The position numbers were made by a program, and so were the translations under genes. A stretch of 64,000 nucleotides of DNA from Entamoeba invadens IP1 (Eukaryota > Evosea > Mastigamoebida > Endamoebidae), in contig NW_004440383.1 in NCBI RefSeq assembly GCF_000330505.1, positions 373,001-437,000 of the forward strand. Reading direction: 5' to 3'. Each line of letters begins with the position of its first letter. Within the stretch, counting starts at the first letter, position 1. Under the pieces are notes generated by a model, which worked only from the letters and a program-made list of their open reading frames with translations, was not told the origin of the DNA and did no database searches. Positions 1-10,175 of this stretch are shown here, one piece after another.

Positions 1-109
1 TATTCTGTTTATTAAATAATAATATTATTTAATAAATTTATTTTACAATCAAATTACCAATTTATTATTAAAAACAATTAAAAAATATATTGCTTAAATA
101 ACTATATTT

Positions 110-1508
110 TTATTCTTCGCTTGTTTGCTCATCATCAATCATATTATTTGCCTTGTGATCTTCAAAAACACCAGCGATGTTTTTCAAACATTCATAAAGT
201 GTTACAACTTTCTTTTCGTAATCATCTACAATATTATTAAGTCTTTCTGTTGAACACGCTACCCATTTTATTGTCGGTTGACGAATTCCAATTTTCATTT
301 TTTGAATATCTTTTCGAGTTTCTTCAATTATTTCTCCATTGATTTCGACGTATTTGTTGAAAGACGGCTTTTGTCCTCCACAACGTTTGTTCAGTCCAGA
401 GTGGTATGATTCACAAATGTTGTTTGTTCGAATCAAAGCACCTCTTTGATTCCACATCATCAAAGGAAAACTGCCACAAATCCACATGTTTTGAAAATAT
501 TCAAATATTTGAACGACTTCTTTACAACTGCCATACCATACCTTCAAAATATCAAACGCTTCTCTTACTTCGTTGGGTTTTAAAAAGCTCAAACCGAACA
601 TTAATTGGACGGCTTCAAACAACACACCATGGTTGTTGTATGTGGTGATCAAACCAAATTTTCTTGTTTTCTTAATTACTGCTTGTCTCTGGTGATAAAG
701 ACATCCTTTGTGTACGAGTCCAAAATTTACAAAATTAGAAAGTGACGCAATTAAACCTTTTTCAAAATCAGACATTATCAAGACTGCTCTTTTGAAAGGG
801 GATTGTCCAAGTAAATTTTCCAGAGATATGAACAATTGAGTATATGATGTTTCAGAACGTTCATTCATCAGAACATGAGCAACCGGAAAGTGTTAATCAT
901 TGGGTAAAACCACATGAATCGAATACAGTTGAGAGTAAAGTGTGGGACATGCTAAAAACGTTCCATCCATATCATTTTTGCAGATAAAAGTAGCTTCAAT
1001 TGTTCCATATCACCAAAAAGAAGAGTGGTGTTTTTATTGTTATGATATAAAATGTTGGTGTAATTATTAACAACAATCTCTTCAATTGTATTGGGATTTG
1101 GTGGGCGATCAATGTTTCTTTTGATAAATTTGTTAAGTGTGGCGTCTGAAGTAGATATTGATCCTCTCTTGAAATGAATCAATAAAGTTCTTGGTGTCAT
1201 TTTCTTGAGATTTATATTGAGTGATAGTTCTTTCTTTATTCGATTCTGATAAAGCTTCTTCTTGAAACTTTGTTCGGCATCGATGTGTTGAGTCGTTTTA
1301 CCGTAATGAAGAGAATCATCAGTTTATCCAATTAAATGGACTTTGCACTTAGGTGCAACACATGAATAGTACCCTTCCCTTATTTATTTAAAGCAGTGAT
1401 TTTCGTATATAATCATATCCTTTTTCTTTGAGATAGTATATGAACAGGACCCACAGTTGGAAAGTTTTCATTAAAATTACTGTCGTTTTCGGAAGGGTTT
1501 TGAGACAT
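110..1508 (-). pseudogene. Broken Mutator-like element (MULE) transposase
   Basis: The open stretch at 110-868 (minus) carries the hallmark late-MULE motif RTNNICESYHSGLN and an upstream YHQRQAVIKK segment typical of the catalytic core. Between 868 and 952 another frame reads DMDGTFLACPTLYSQLY, matching the MULE 'DGTF..P....Q' block, but it is separated from both flanking pieces by frame changes and stops. A further open piece at 952-1200, and a short start around 1508 (MSQNPSENDSN), look like the N-terminal part. The coding region is therefore split into at least four frame-shifted pieces and should be inactive. No clear terminal inverted repeats could be assigned because the left end runs off the window. 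The family call rests on the motifs seen; the decay is direct observation. Confidence 0.8.
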
Positions 1509-1803
1509 TTGATTATGAAATAATTATTAGTTTTTTGTATTGATAAATAATTAAAATTAACAATTTAATATTATTTGGTTTTAATTGTTAAATGATAATT
1601 ATATTATAATTTTTTATGCTGTGAATTTAAAAAAACACGTAAAAATTTATGAACTTTTTCTGAATAACAATTTTGGCTTTTTTATTTTTAATGGATACTT
1701 AAATATTTTTTGCCGAGAAAAAAAATTAATAAAAAACATCGAAAAATATATTTTTTGAACTTTATGTTGAAATTACCAATTGTCCGAGTTACGAGATGTC
1801 CTT

Positions 1804-1926
1804 TTACCATCTTCTTTCTGTTATTTCCACTGGTTGTAGTGCTTTTACAATTGGGGAAACCTCTTCGTGGTTGAGGAATCCATCGACTTCATCTCGGTGG
1901 ATGAACTCAAAAGAAGTGATGGCCAT
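1804..1926 (-). other. Short coding-like relic, 40 codons
   Basis: On the minus strand a 40-codon frame starts at ATG 1926 and reads with ordinary codon choice through FEFIHRDEVDGFLNHEEV to a stop at 1804. It is visibly richer in GC than the AT-rich DNA on both sides. A TTACAG sequence just upstream resembles a splice acceptor, so it could be the last exon of a decayed gene. The opposite strand is also open here (1796-1987) but reads as hydrophobic low-quality sequence. I do not recognise a family. Confidence 0.3.
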
Positions 1927-1993
1927 TACTGTAATTTACGTTCATATTTTTATATTTTTTGAAATTTATTTTGGTTATTTTTGTTGATTTTTG

Positions 1994-2288
1994 TTTTGAA
2001 ACAATACAAAGCAATTATACAATAATCCTATATTATTTTAAAACAAAAGACAATAATTATGAAACAACTCTTAGTTTTGGAACAATAAAATATTGATTTG
2101 AGGATAAATAAATAGTTCTGAAACACCCGATATTATTATGCAACAATACTGCTAATTATGCAACAATCACGCAAATTGTGCAAAAAAAAATAATTGTTTT
2201 GAAACAGGGCTGAACAAATGTACAAATCCAATTGTTATGAAACAAAAATCTATTTGTTATGAAAAATAAGTAATTATTGTGAAACTAA
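1994..2288. repeat. Degenerate short repeat array, about 20-bp period
   Basis: Eleven variants of a TTATGAAACAA-like motif occur at about 1994, 2057, 2075, 2116, 2136, 2156, 2176, 2197, 2235, 2257 and 2277. From 2116 to 2197 the spacing is 20-21 bp, about two helical turns. The core is most often TTATG or TTTTG followed by AAACAA or CAACAA. The array ends just where the degenerate pogo/Tc1-type element begins, so it might be a subterminal binding-site cluster of an unrecognised transposon or a simple decayed minisatellite. Confidence 0.5.
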
Positions 2289-2289
2289 C

Positions 2290-3774
2290 TGTATGAGTAA
2301 AAAAGAGGTGATCCTAAAAATGAAAATATTTTTTTGTTTTGATTATTCAACTCGTTTATTTTTTGTTTTTTTCTTTGCATATTTTATCGATTTTTTGGAC
2401 AATCTCAATATTTTTTTAGTAAAAATAATATAAAAGTTAGTTTTTAAAAAACACTATAATCAAAGTTGATTCATTTTCAAAACAAATTGTTCAATTGATG
2501 AACAAAGAAGACTATCGATTGCCCTAAAATTATCTTTTTGTTAACAAAACCATATTCTGTCCACTTCCCCTCCATTTTCATGGTTTGGCAGAATTTATAC
2601 CAAAATATTATGAGTTCAAACTAAAAAATTAAATTGTAGATTTTATTCAGTGATTGTTTTGATTGAAGATTAGATGGGAACATGATTATTTACAGACGGA
2701 TAGGCTGTAAATGTGTACAATAAAAAAGGAGAATAAAGAATATTTGATACACTATAAATAGGACTAAGCAGAGCAGAAAAATTAACCACAACAATAAGAT
2801 GCATAATTATAATTGGAGATGTATCTAAGCAAAAAATATAATTTAAACTAGACTGTAAATGTTGCATAGTATCACAATGGATATGATGTCGGCGTCTTTG
2901 GTTTTTGTAAAAATCAACCATGATGGTTCTGCGAGTATATGATTCAAGAAGTTGAAGAATATAATGTTGAGGATAAAGGCATGGAAATTGAATTTGAGGA
3001 ACTACTTAATATAAAGTGGTCGAGGAGAACCAAATGCAGAAAATGTAAGATGTAACTATAATGAAGAAGGCAACAGATAAAAGAAATGAGGAATTTTTTT
3101 GAAGAAATTTATTTCGATATTGTTTGCTTATTGTAAATGAATTGCGTTGTTATTCTTTAAGTTTTTATTCTTCTTTTATAATAAATAATAAAGAAATGAC
3201 AAAATAAATAAAATTTTTGAATGTTTTTTTATATCAAACATTTTCGAAAATAATGTTATTCTTTTATTTTTAGAATTATTTTTCTCGGTCACCCCTAGTT
3301 GCACAGGACCTACATTGACCACCACCACCACCTTTACCAAAAAAAAATATTTGCCGCGAGTGTTTTTTAAAAGGAGTCCACTTTTCAGCCACTGTTTGTG
3401 CGTCCCCATGTCACCCACTTTCCTTGTCCGTACTGTGTGGACGCGGATGTGGTTCCCCCCCGCTTGCGGGGGGGTCAGGGGGTGATCCGCGCCAAGGGAG
3501 GACTTGGAAAGTGGGTGAAACGGTGCACAAACAGACTGTTTGAGTGCGTCTTTATGAGCCTTCTTTTCAATGCTCTGTCTCACTCAGTTTCCACTAACTC
3601 GAGGTGAATTTTCGGCATTTTTTGAATTCGGGAACCAGACCTAATATTATCCCAGTTTCCTATTTACTATAATTTTAATTTGAATATGATTCGAAATAGA
3701 AAAAATAAATCTATTTTAAGAGGTGGTGGTGGTCAATGTAGGTCCCCTAGTTGCACGGGTTTTTATCATAACTA
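2290..3774 (+). mobile_element. Decayed, internally deleted pogo/Tc1-type transposon copy
   Basis: Several blocks align by eye with the better copy at 11798-15395. The left part (TGAGTAAAAAAG, then ATCCTAAAAAT and GGACAATCTCAATA) matches the 5' noncoding region. The part at 2658-2850 (GATGGGAACA, GGACTAAGCAGAGCAG) matches the transposase around its first catalytic Asp. The part at 2888-3090 (GTCGGCGTCTTTGGTTTTTG) matches the region of the third Asp and beyond, and 3130-3305 plus 3746-3774 match the 3' end. Much of the transposase is deleted (the N-terminus, the middle with the second Asp, and about 1.4 kb of 3' sequence), so no protein is possible. The right end is interrupted by the foldback element at 3305-3745. 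The right terminus is TAACTA next to TA instead of TAACTG. Confidence 0.8.
3305..3745. mobile_element. GC-rich foldback/MITE-like element nested in the decayed transposon
   Basis: The left end GGACCTACATTGACCACCAC (from 3306) recurs as its reverse complement ending at 3745. The 11 bases CCTAGTTGCAC lie directly outside both ends (3294-3304 and 3746-3756), which is a target-site duplication of MULE-like length (9-11 bp). The interior is an imperfect giant palindrome: CACCCACTTTCC near 3413 pairs with GGAAAGTGGGTG near 3508, and the centre is a C7/G7 hairpin near 3457-3476. GC content is far above the surroundings. No protein is supported; open frames here are products of the palindrome. Mobilisation by a MULE transposase is an inference from the duplication length. 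Confidence 0.85.
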
Positions 3775-4055
3775 TAATAGTTTAATTTATAATATTTTTT
3801 TATTAATTTAATTTTAATTTTTTATTCAAAGACCAATTAAATAACAAATTTTAATACAATTTTTGTCAGAAAAATTTTTTAAAAAATAATGGTCTTTAAT
3901 AAAATCTTTTAAAACGAATTTTTCAAATTCGTTTTAATTCCAAGTTTTATTCCCAACTTTTGGAATTAAAAAGATACTTGACCCTATGAAAATTTATCTT
4001 TTGGAAAAATCGACTATCAACACCAACAAAAAAAAAACTGAAAAAACTTTGTTTT

Positions 4056-6797
4056 ATGCAAAGCCAACGAGTAAAGAGCACGACAAATAACGTCTTTCAT
4101 TTTTTCGAATACCGACAGCTCGAGCAGTTGGAGAGTTCGCAATTTGACTCGATCATCAATTTTGGTGATGACAAAATGGCAATTAAAGTGAACCACAACA
4201 ACTACAGCACAATACGGATTGAGACGACGAGCACATACTTATACATCCCAGTTTCATTCGAAAGTGTTTATGGTAAAGTCGACGAGTACTGTTACCTCTC
4301 TCCTGGGCACATTATCACTGTCGAGAGTGTCAACAACGACCCATTAACAAACAGACTTGTTGTTTATCGCGACATCGAAACTAACGGCAAAAGCGAAGTC
4401 ATAGAAGTCGGCAATCGGATCAACTCAATTGCGTGTCACGACATGCGAATTGCTGTGAGTGTAGAAAACGTTGGGATATTGATATACAGTGTTGAGGACG
4501 ATATAAAGCTGATTGCAAAAATCCACTGTAAGGCTGGTGTGATCAAAATACACCGGGACTTCATCATCAATTACGTTGACCACATCGTCACTGTGATGGA
4601 TCTTAAAATAGTGTCGCGACGAGAATTCTTTGACAATTTGGGTGATGCGATCATTCCAAACACTCAGTTTAGGTGGAATGCCGTTGATCTCGACGTTGAA
4701 GTCTATGGCGAGAAGCATATAACACACGCTATCACACTCATGCAAGAACGTGTTGTTGAACTTGAAACGATGGTGTTCATCCCACAAAGAGTTGAAGAAA
4801 GGGAAGAAGGTGTACGAGTGGTGTTAGGGTCCAAATTCAAGCTCGAGGTATACTACATATCATACACAAACTGTGATGTTAAAATTACGATGATATCGTG
4901 TGTGGACTTTGGGAAAGGCAAAGAAGAGAAACGAGGGAAGTTTGTTGCGACCCCATGCCATGTGCTCTGTGTTCATGACATTATGGGAATGACTGTTGTA
5001 GATGTCTACCCACTCAGAAAGTACTTCAGCAACACATACGAAGTTGAGATGGGTGTGATCAATGAGTATAGACAAGGCGATGCAACAAGTGACCTCCCTT
5101 GTATGTCACGCATTTTTCTTCCTGGAATCACTGACTTGGTTGTTGTGAATCACAAAGTGATTGTAGTAAGGAGCATTGCGAAAGATGATGGTGATAGTGC
5201 TTCAAATGAGGTTTATATATTCGAACCACTTGTTGTCCGTCTGTGCCAAGAAATTAAAGGAGACATGGAGCGCACAGTTTCCGACTTGAAGAGAAACAAC
5301 GACACAAGAGCAATACAGGCTGCGATATCATACAAGACGTACTATGAGCTGAGCGTCATCTTGGAAGCTTATTTGAGCGATATTAGACACTTTATAAGAA
5401 GAAGAAATAACAATTGGACGGACTTGTATTGGCGAGACGTGATGAATGACGAAGCCCTTGTTGTGAAAGGTACATTGCAACAACTATATTCAATTATTGC
5501 TGAAGAACTTTTAGACTCGAAGAATGGGCAGTTGGCGGCGTATTACTTTTCGAAAGCAAACACCGAGTTTAGCCGAGTGGTTGACAAATTTATAGTGTGT
5601 GAAGTGAAGAGTTGCATCAACTTGTACTTTGACGAAGTCTTTTTCAATGCAAACAAAGAGAAAGGAGCTGCGTTGATGGTCACGCAACGAGGAAAGGTAT
5701 TCAAACTTCTTGAGAACGAGCCGGAAAAATTCATAGAGGTTGCCATTCAGCCTGTTTTCCTTCAATATGCCTCGGAACTCAATACCAAAAACGAACTTCT
5801 TAAACAACGAGAAAATATCAAACAGATTTTGTCGACCAAAAGAAAAGGAACAAAAGAACAAGAAGACATGTACTTCTTGGAAGCGTGTTGTATCTTTGCG
5901 CAATATGTTTTGATGTTACAAGAAGAACCTGAGAAAGCAAAAGAAATTGATTTGTACAAAGAGTTGAACACTCGATCAAGTAAGATGCTTGAGTTTGAGG
6001 TATTCAATAAGTTCAAATCGACGATGTTTAAAACTAGTGGGAACCACGTTGAAAAGCAACCGATCATGAGTTTCATTGAGAACACTAGACCACTCCTCTT
6101 TGTTGCTTTACTTCAGAACGATGTGTCACTCACGGAAAAGTACGTTAATGCGACGCCAGAAAGCGACTTAATTGAACTTGCTGCATATGAAAAACTGTTC
6201 AAAGAGAAGGGGATGTATGGGAGAGAGTTGCTCGACGTGTATTGTAAGTTGGTTAAATCGAAATTGGAATACCCCACACACAAAGAGATTGACAAAAATT
6301 ACAAGTTGTCGTTTGAGAGGATACACGAGCAGACATGCGTTGAAGTGCCGAATTGGATACCTGAGGAATTGACAAAGAACTTGTACATCAAAAAGTTGAT
6401 ATCATTGTTGACTCAGACTGAACTCAAATGCGACTTTGAGACTGAAAGAAAGGAACTCATTTTTGTGAAGAAGTATGGTTATCGCAAAGAGAAATGTGGG
6501 GAGTTTGTCAAGTTTTTGGACGCGAACTACAAGGGGTGTGTTGTGGGGTTTGTGAAAGAATTTTTTGAAAATCAGAAGGCGCTCGAACAAATTGCTGTAG
6601 AAGCCCTTGGATTTGACAAAAGTGTCCGTGACCAGATATTCGACATTGTCTCGTCCCATATCAGTATCAAATGCTTCTGTTGTATTGCGGCAAAAGCGCC
6701 AGAAATAGACCTTTCTATATTCTTGCGGAAGTGCATAGGAAGCTCGTTCTACAATAAGCATCTGATCGATTTATGTGACTCTTTCCCAAAGCAGTAA
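4056..6797 (+). CDS. Large beta-rich/helical protein, possibly Vps18-like
   Basis: This single-exon gene encodes 913 residues, with ATG at 4056 after an A-rich leader. The first roughly 400 residues are dominated by short hydrophobic beta-strand-like segments, compatible with a beta-propeller. From about residue 420 the sequence looks like an alpha-solenoid. A segment reading QLAAYYFSKANTEFSRVVDKFI recalls the 'aa.iYakt...Feevvlkfi' block of Vps18/Vps16-type HOPS/CORVET subunits, which tether endosomal and lysosomal membranes. There is no C-terminal RING finger, which classical Vps18 has, so the assignment is weak; a nucleoporin or another coatomer-like scaffold is also possible. It sits alone between transposon debris and a long AT-rich spacer. 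The gene itself is certain; its function is inference. Confidence 0.88.
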   Translation: MQSQRVKSTTNNVFHFFEYRQLEQLESSQFDSIINFGDDKMAIKVNHNNYSTIRIETTSTYLYIPVSFESVYGKVDEYCYLSPGHIITVESVNNDPLTNRLVVYRDIETNGKSEVIEVGNRINSIACHDMRIAVSVENVGILIYSVEDDIKLIAKIHCKAGVIKIHRDFIINYVDHIVTVMDLKIVSRREFFDNLGDAIIPNTQFRWNAVDLDVEVYGEKHITHAITLMQERVVELETMVFIPQRVEEREEGVRVVLGSKFKLEVYYISYTNCDVKITMISCVDFGKGKEEKRGKFVATPCHVLCVHDIMGMTVVDVYPLRKYFSNTYEVEMGVINEYRQGDATSDLPCMSRIFLPGITDLVVVNHKVIVVRSIAKDDGDSASNEVYIFEPLVVRLCQEIKGDMERTVSDLKRNNDTRAIQAAISYKTYYELSVILEAYLSDIRHFIRRRNNNWTDLYWRDVMNDEALVVKGTLQQLYSIIAEELLDSKNGQLAAYYFSKANTEFSRVVDKFIVCEVKSCINLYFDEVFFNANKEKGAALMVTQRGKVFKLLENEPEKFIEVAIQPVFLQYASELNTKNELLKQRENIKQILSTKRKGTKEQEDMYFLEACCIFAQYVLMLQEEPEKAKEIDLYKELNTRSSKMLEFEVFNKFKSTMFKTSGNHVEKQPIMSFIENTRPLLFVALLQNDVSLTEKYVNATPESDLIELAAYEKLFKEKGMYGRELLDVYCKLVKSKLEYPTHKEIDKNYKLSFERIHEQTCVEVPNWIPEELTKNLYIKKLISLLTQTELKCDFETERKELIFVKKYGYRKEKCGEFVKFLDANYKGCVVGFVKEFFENQKALEQIAVEALGFDKSVRDQIFDIVSSHISIKCFCCIAAKAPEIDLSIFLRKCIGSSFYNKHLIDLCDSFPKQ

Positions 6798-7448
6798 TTT
6801 ACACTTTCTCATCCCACATTTTTGAGGTTTTTAATTTTTTAGATAGAGGAATTCAAATGGCATCTATTTGGATTAATTGAGGTCATCCCAGAAATTAGTG
6901 CGTTTTGAAGATAAAAAAGGAGGAAAAGTGCTATTTTGACAACATGATAATGTGTGTCACTCATTAAACAAGCAAAGACTGCAAAAAAAGTGCAAAATCA
7001 AAGTTGAAAATAAGAGGAAATGCAAAACACGTGTTTATTTAAAAATTTCAGAAAAATCAACATGTTACCACGTGTTGGTTCAAGGTATAATTATAGTTCT
7101 CGAAACTATGCCGTTTCACATCTTTTTTAACCAAACAACTTGATTTTTTCTAATTACTTTTTATAGTAAAAGTTAGCTTGAAAAAACTAACGAAGTCCAC
7201 GTGTATTTTTGATGATTATATTATTTCTTGATACAACAGCCATTTTATCAGGACATTTGCGGGTTATTATCATTAAACAAAGACCAAAAAACAGGAATTA
7301 AAAAAATTAAAAAAAATATGTGAATGAGGGTACAAATACCTAAGATATTGTTATTAAAATCATTAAGTTTTCCTTAAAATGAAAACCAAACGAAGGAAAG
7401 AGAACACAACTATAAAACAGCGAAATAAAAAAAACTCAATTTAAACCG
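6798..7448. other. AT-rich intergenic region
   Basis: This is the spacer between the large solenoid protein and the next plus-strand gene. It is A/T-rich with scattered stops. A 63-codon open frame at 6952-7143 is Lys/Cys-rich, has no upstream promoter-like signal and no recognisable motif. I see no RNA gene, repeat or transposon end. Confidence 0.5.
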
Positions 7449-7903
7449 ATGAATCCGATTGATAATAACACAACGTTTAAACCACTCCCTCAACACGTTT
7501 TGGCTGACTTGTTTGTTCAGTTTTTTGTCTTGTTGTTACGGTTCTTGTTAAGAACCCATCACTTTTGTGTTTGTTTCAAATGACATTTTGAATAACAAAA
7601 AGAACAGACGAGGAGTCGAGCGACTTTCTTTTCGAAGACCAACCAATGGAAGGGTTTGACTCGATGTCAGAAGACTCAGAAGACAGTGTTATACACTACG
7701 ACCTTATAGTGCCACCTCGTGACTCTAATCCTATCAAGTCCGTCTTCTCGGCACCCTCCTTTGGTTGCGACGAGTTTCAAACGCTGCAGACCACTCCTCA
7801 GACCGAACCCAAACGTCGGACGCAAACCATATTCTCGAGACTCAACGACCTTCCCACAACGCAATTCACATTCACGCTTCCATTTGTTGATAGTAATTTG
7901 TAA
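7449..7903 (+). CDS. Small acidic Ser/Thr-rich protein, two exons
   Basis: I join two exons, 7449-7510 and 7603-7903. Exon 1 starts at ATG 7449 (MNPIDNNTTFKPLPQ) and ends directly before GTTTGT at 7511. The intron (7511-7602, 92 nt) ends AAAAAG. Joining in phase gives 120 residues and adds an acidic stretch (TDEESSDFLFEDQ) that is open upstream of the internal ATG at 7646. The product is acidic in its first half (MSEDSEDS) and Ser/Thr/Pro-rich in its second, with a KRR cluster near the end. It has no membrane segment and looks largely disordered. I do not recognise a family. It converges on the delta-COP gene with 209 bp between stops. Confidence 0.65.
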
Positions 7904-8112
7904 ATTATTTACAACTTATCCCCTTGTTACTCAGCGTGTTAACTTGTCGCCATATCTTAACACAAAAAAACGGTGTTTCTGTGGAATTATGTATATAGTT
8001 TATAAGTCATTTTTAATTGATTTCAGCTCTTGGTATTACTTTAATAACTGACTGCGCAATGAAAGAACATCAGACTCAATTGAAAGAACGCGAAAGAGTG
8101 AGACTAAATAAA

Positions 8113-8914
8113 TCAGAAATTAGCGTCAAAGGCATCCTCGTCTTCTTCAACTGCAACAGTTTTTGCTTTCCCAAGAGTTATCCCACCTCGTCGAGTCTTG
8201 ACTTCACTCCTTCGGTGTTTTTCAGCTCGTTTCTGGGCCTCCTCCTCTTCAATGATCTTTGCATTTTGTTCCTCTTGAAGACGTTGTATCTCAAGGAGTT
8301 TCTCTTCAGCAACTTTCTGTTCTTTTTCCTTCTCTTTCTCCATTTTTTCTTTGAGCTTTTTCTCGGCTTGAAGCTCTGCCGCACGCTGATCGGCAAGTTT
8401 CTTTGCTTCCTCTTTTTTCTGCTTGAGCTCTTGGAGGTAATTCTCCTCATCCACACTCTGCATTGCCAAATTCAATTCAATGTCTGAAGGCGTCAAAGTC
8501 TCGCACGTTCCATCGAAGTTGCAAAACTCCGTGATGATACTTGTCGTTTCAAAGACAGAAGAACATATCTTAGACTCGGAAATGCCGTCGAGACGTTGGG
8601 AGAGAACGGCTATGATTGACTGAAGCACAGACAAATCGCTGATGATGTTTGAGTTGAGAGAAGTGATGAGGATGATATAGACGTCCTCGACCGCGCGATA
8701 GACGTACTTCACTTTTTCCGATAAAATATACGTCACCTTCGGATCTTTGTCGAGGTGCGAAAACTGTGAAACAGTCGATTCAAAATGCCTTAACGGACTA
8801 TTCTGTATTGAGGTAAGAACAACTCCCCCACGAGAAATAATCGCAACAGAGTATATCGTCTTTGAGTGAGTTCATTGTGTTGTCAAGTTATTTGTGGGAT
8901 TAATAACAAACCAT
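8113..8914 (-). CDS. Coatomer delta subunit (delta-COP), N-terminal half only
   Basis: Delta-COP is a subunit of the COPI coat acting in Golgi-to-ER traffic. Exon 1 appears to be only the ATG (8912-8914), followed at once by GTTTGT. The 52-nt intron (8860-8911) ends AAAG, and exon 2 (8113-8859) continues in phase, for 249 residues in all. The start (M-TIYSVAIISRGGVVLTS) and VKYVYRAVEDVYIILIT match the longin-like N-terminus of delta-COP. A highly charged helix follows (about residues 125-220) and then GGITLGKAKT, matching the conserved 'LGKK' linker. Translation stops right after the linker (DEDAFDANF), so the C-terminal mu-homology domain of about 240 residues found in other delta-COPs is absent. 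No minus-strand exon for it exists in the next several kb. Identity is well supported; whether the truncation is ancestral or a local loss is unknown. Confidence 0.82.
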
Positions 8915-9875
8915 TTCCCTTTCTATTTTATAGTTAGATTTTTTAAGTTCGGTTAAAAACAATTAATAAAAAAGTGGTAAAATAATGTTTTATATAACAT
9001 TTAACTATTAAAATGTTTTGTGTTTGAAAAAATGTTTATTAAAAATAATAAAAATAAAAAAAATATATTTAATAATTTATTAATTATTCAAACTAATAAA
9101 TATAACATTTTGTTTTGACAAATAACTATAAAAAATTTGGAAAACACCCTTTAATAACAATGCTAAGAAATGTGTTATGATTTTTAATAGTTAGTCTATT
9201 AATTATTTATACTTATTTCACTGAAAAGAAATATTAAAACTGAGAAATAATAAAAAATTAAAGTTCAAGAAATTATTAATCAAACAAATTGAACTATATT
9301 TTTAATTCAAAAATTAAAATAACGTTTTATTTTTTTTTATCGATTTATTGTTTTAGTGTTGTATAAAACAACAAGTCGATAAAATTCATTTCTTATCATA
9401 AAATATTTCAAAGAAATATTCAAACACTTTCACATTTTGCATTTCAAATAAGAACAGTTAGTTTTATTTTCATCTTGTTTTTCCAAGAATTCAACACGTT
9501 ATTTTATTAATTTAAAACAAATAATTGAAGCCAAAAAATGAAAATTAGACTTGTTATTTGTTTAAATGAAAGTCTTATTTTAAAAATAATTTAAAATAGA
9601 CTCACTTTCTGGTGTTTCAAACACGGTTTGTTGTGTGCTATTTTCACATCTGTACGTTTCAGACAATGACTTGAATATTATTTTGTCATAAAAATTTCAT
9701 ACGATTGAGACGCGCAGCATTTAAATAGTCACAAAATAAACATGATTTTGAAAAACAAAAACACCACTCGACAAGCATCTACTTTAAGAAGTTGTGGATA
9801 GAAAAGAAATACAATAAAAATTCGAATAACACTAGACAAACAAGAGAGCTCGCTCTCAGCGGGCTAAGAACAGGC
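8915..9875. other. AT-rich intergenic region
   Basis: Nearly a kilobase of A/T-rich DNA full of stops in all frames. A short GC-containing palindrome (GAGAGC-TC-GCTCTC, about 9845-9858) lies just beyond the stop of the next minus-strand gene and could form a small 3' hairpin. Nothing else is recognisable. Confidence 0.5.
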
Positions 9876-10175
9876 TTAAAAGAAAAACGGGTCGTTCTGC
9901 ATGGGGTTGGATCGCTGTGATTGTGGGAAGTCTGTACTAAGATCTTCAATATCATCGCGGATAATTGGACTTTTTGTGACCGTTTCACTCGACGACCCCG
10001 GGTTCAAGATGTTAAATATCTCTTTGTTGGGGTCGAAATTGATGAACTTTGTGTTGTTCAGTTTGGCAAAGCACGAGTCACTATCACACCGTTTGGACTT
10101 TGTTGTGACTGCAGGAGATGATGTCAATGATCTCGCTAGACGGAAGCTTGTTGATTTAAAGTGTGTTGGTTCCAT
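9876..10175 (-). CDS. Small Ser/Thr/Asn-rich hypothetical protein
   Basis: This frame of 99 residues starts at ATG 10175 and has the codon use of neighbouring genes, in contrast to the AT-rich spacers on both sides. The product is hydrophilic, with a basic first third (FRLARSLTSSP, TKSKR), a middle FINFDPNKEIFNILNPG segment, and a polar tail ending NDPFFF. No membrane segment or known domain is visible. The opposite strand is also open from ATG 9901 (102 codons); I prefer the minus strand because its composition is that of a soluble disordered protein with well-chosen codons. Function unknown. Confidence 0.5.
   Translation of the reverse strand: MEPTHFKSTSFRLARSLTSSPAVTTKSKRCDSDSCFAKLNNTKFINFDPNKEIFNILNPGSSSETVTKSPIIRDDIEDLSTDFPQSQRSNPMQNDPFFF

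Noticed and set aside
2670..2921. Minus-strand frame of 83 codons
   Set aside because: The plus strand here aligns with the transposase gene of the intact element, so this is antisense of a relic.
3176..3607. Open frames on both strands between 3176 and 3607
   Set aside because: They lie within the palindromic foldback element and are by-products of its GC-rich inverted structure.
8017..8487. Plus-strand open frame of 156 codons, Leu/Phe-rich
   Set aside because: It is the antisense of the charged helix of delta-COP; the minus strand has clear family motifs.
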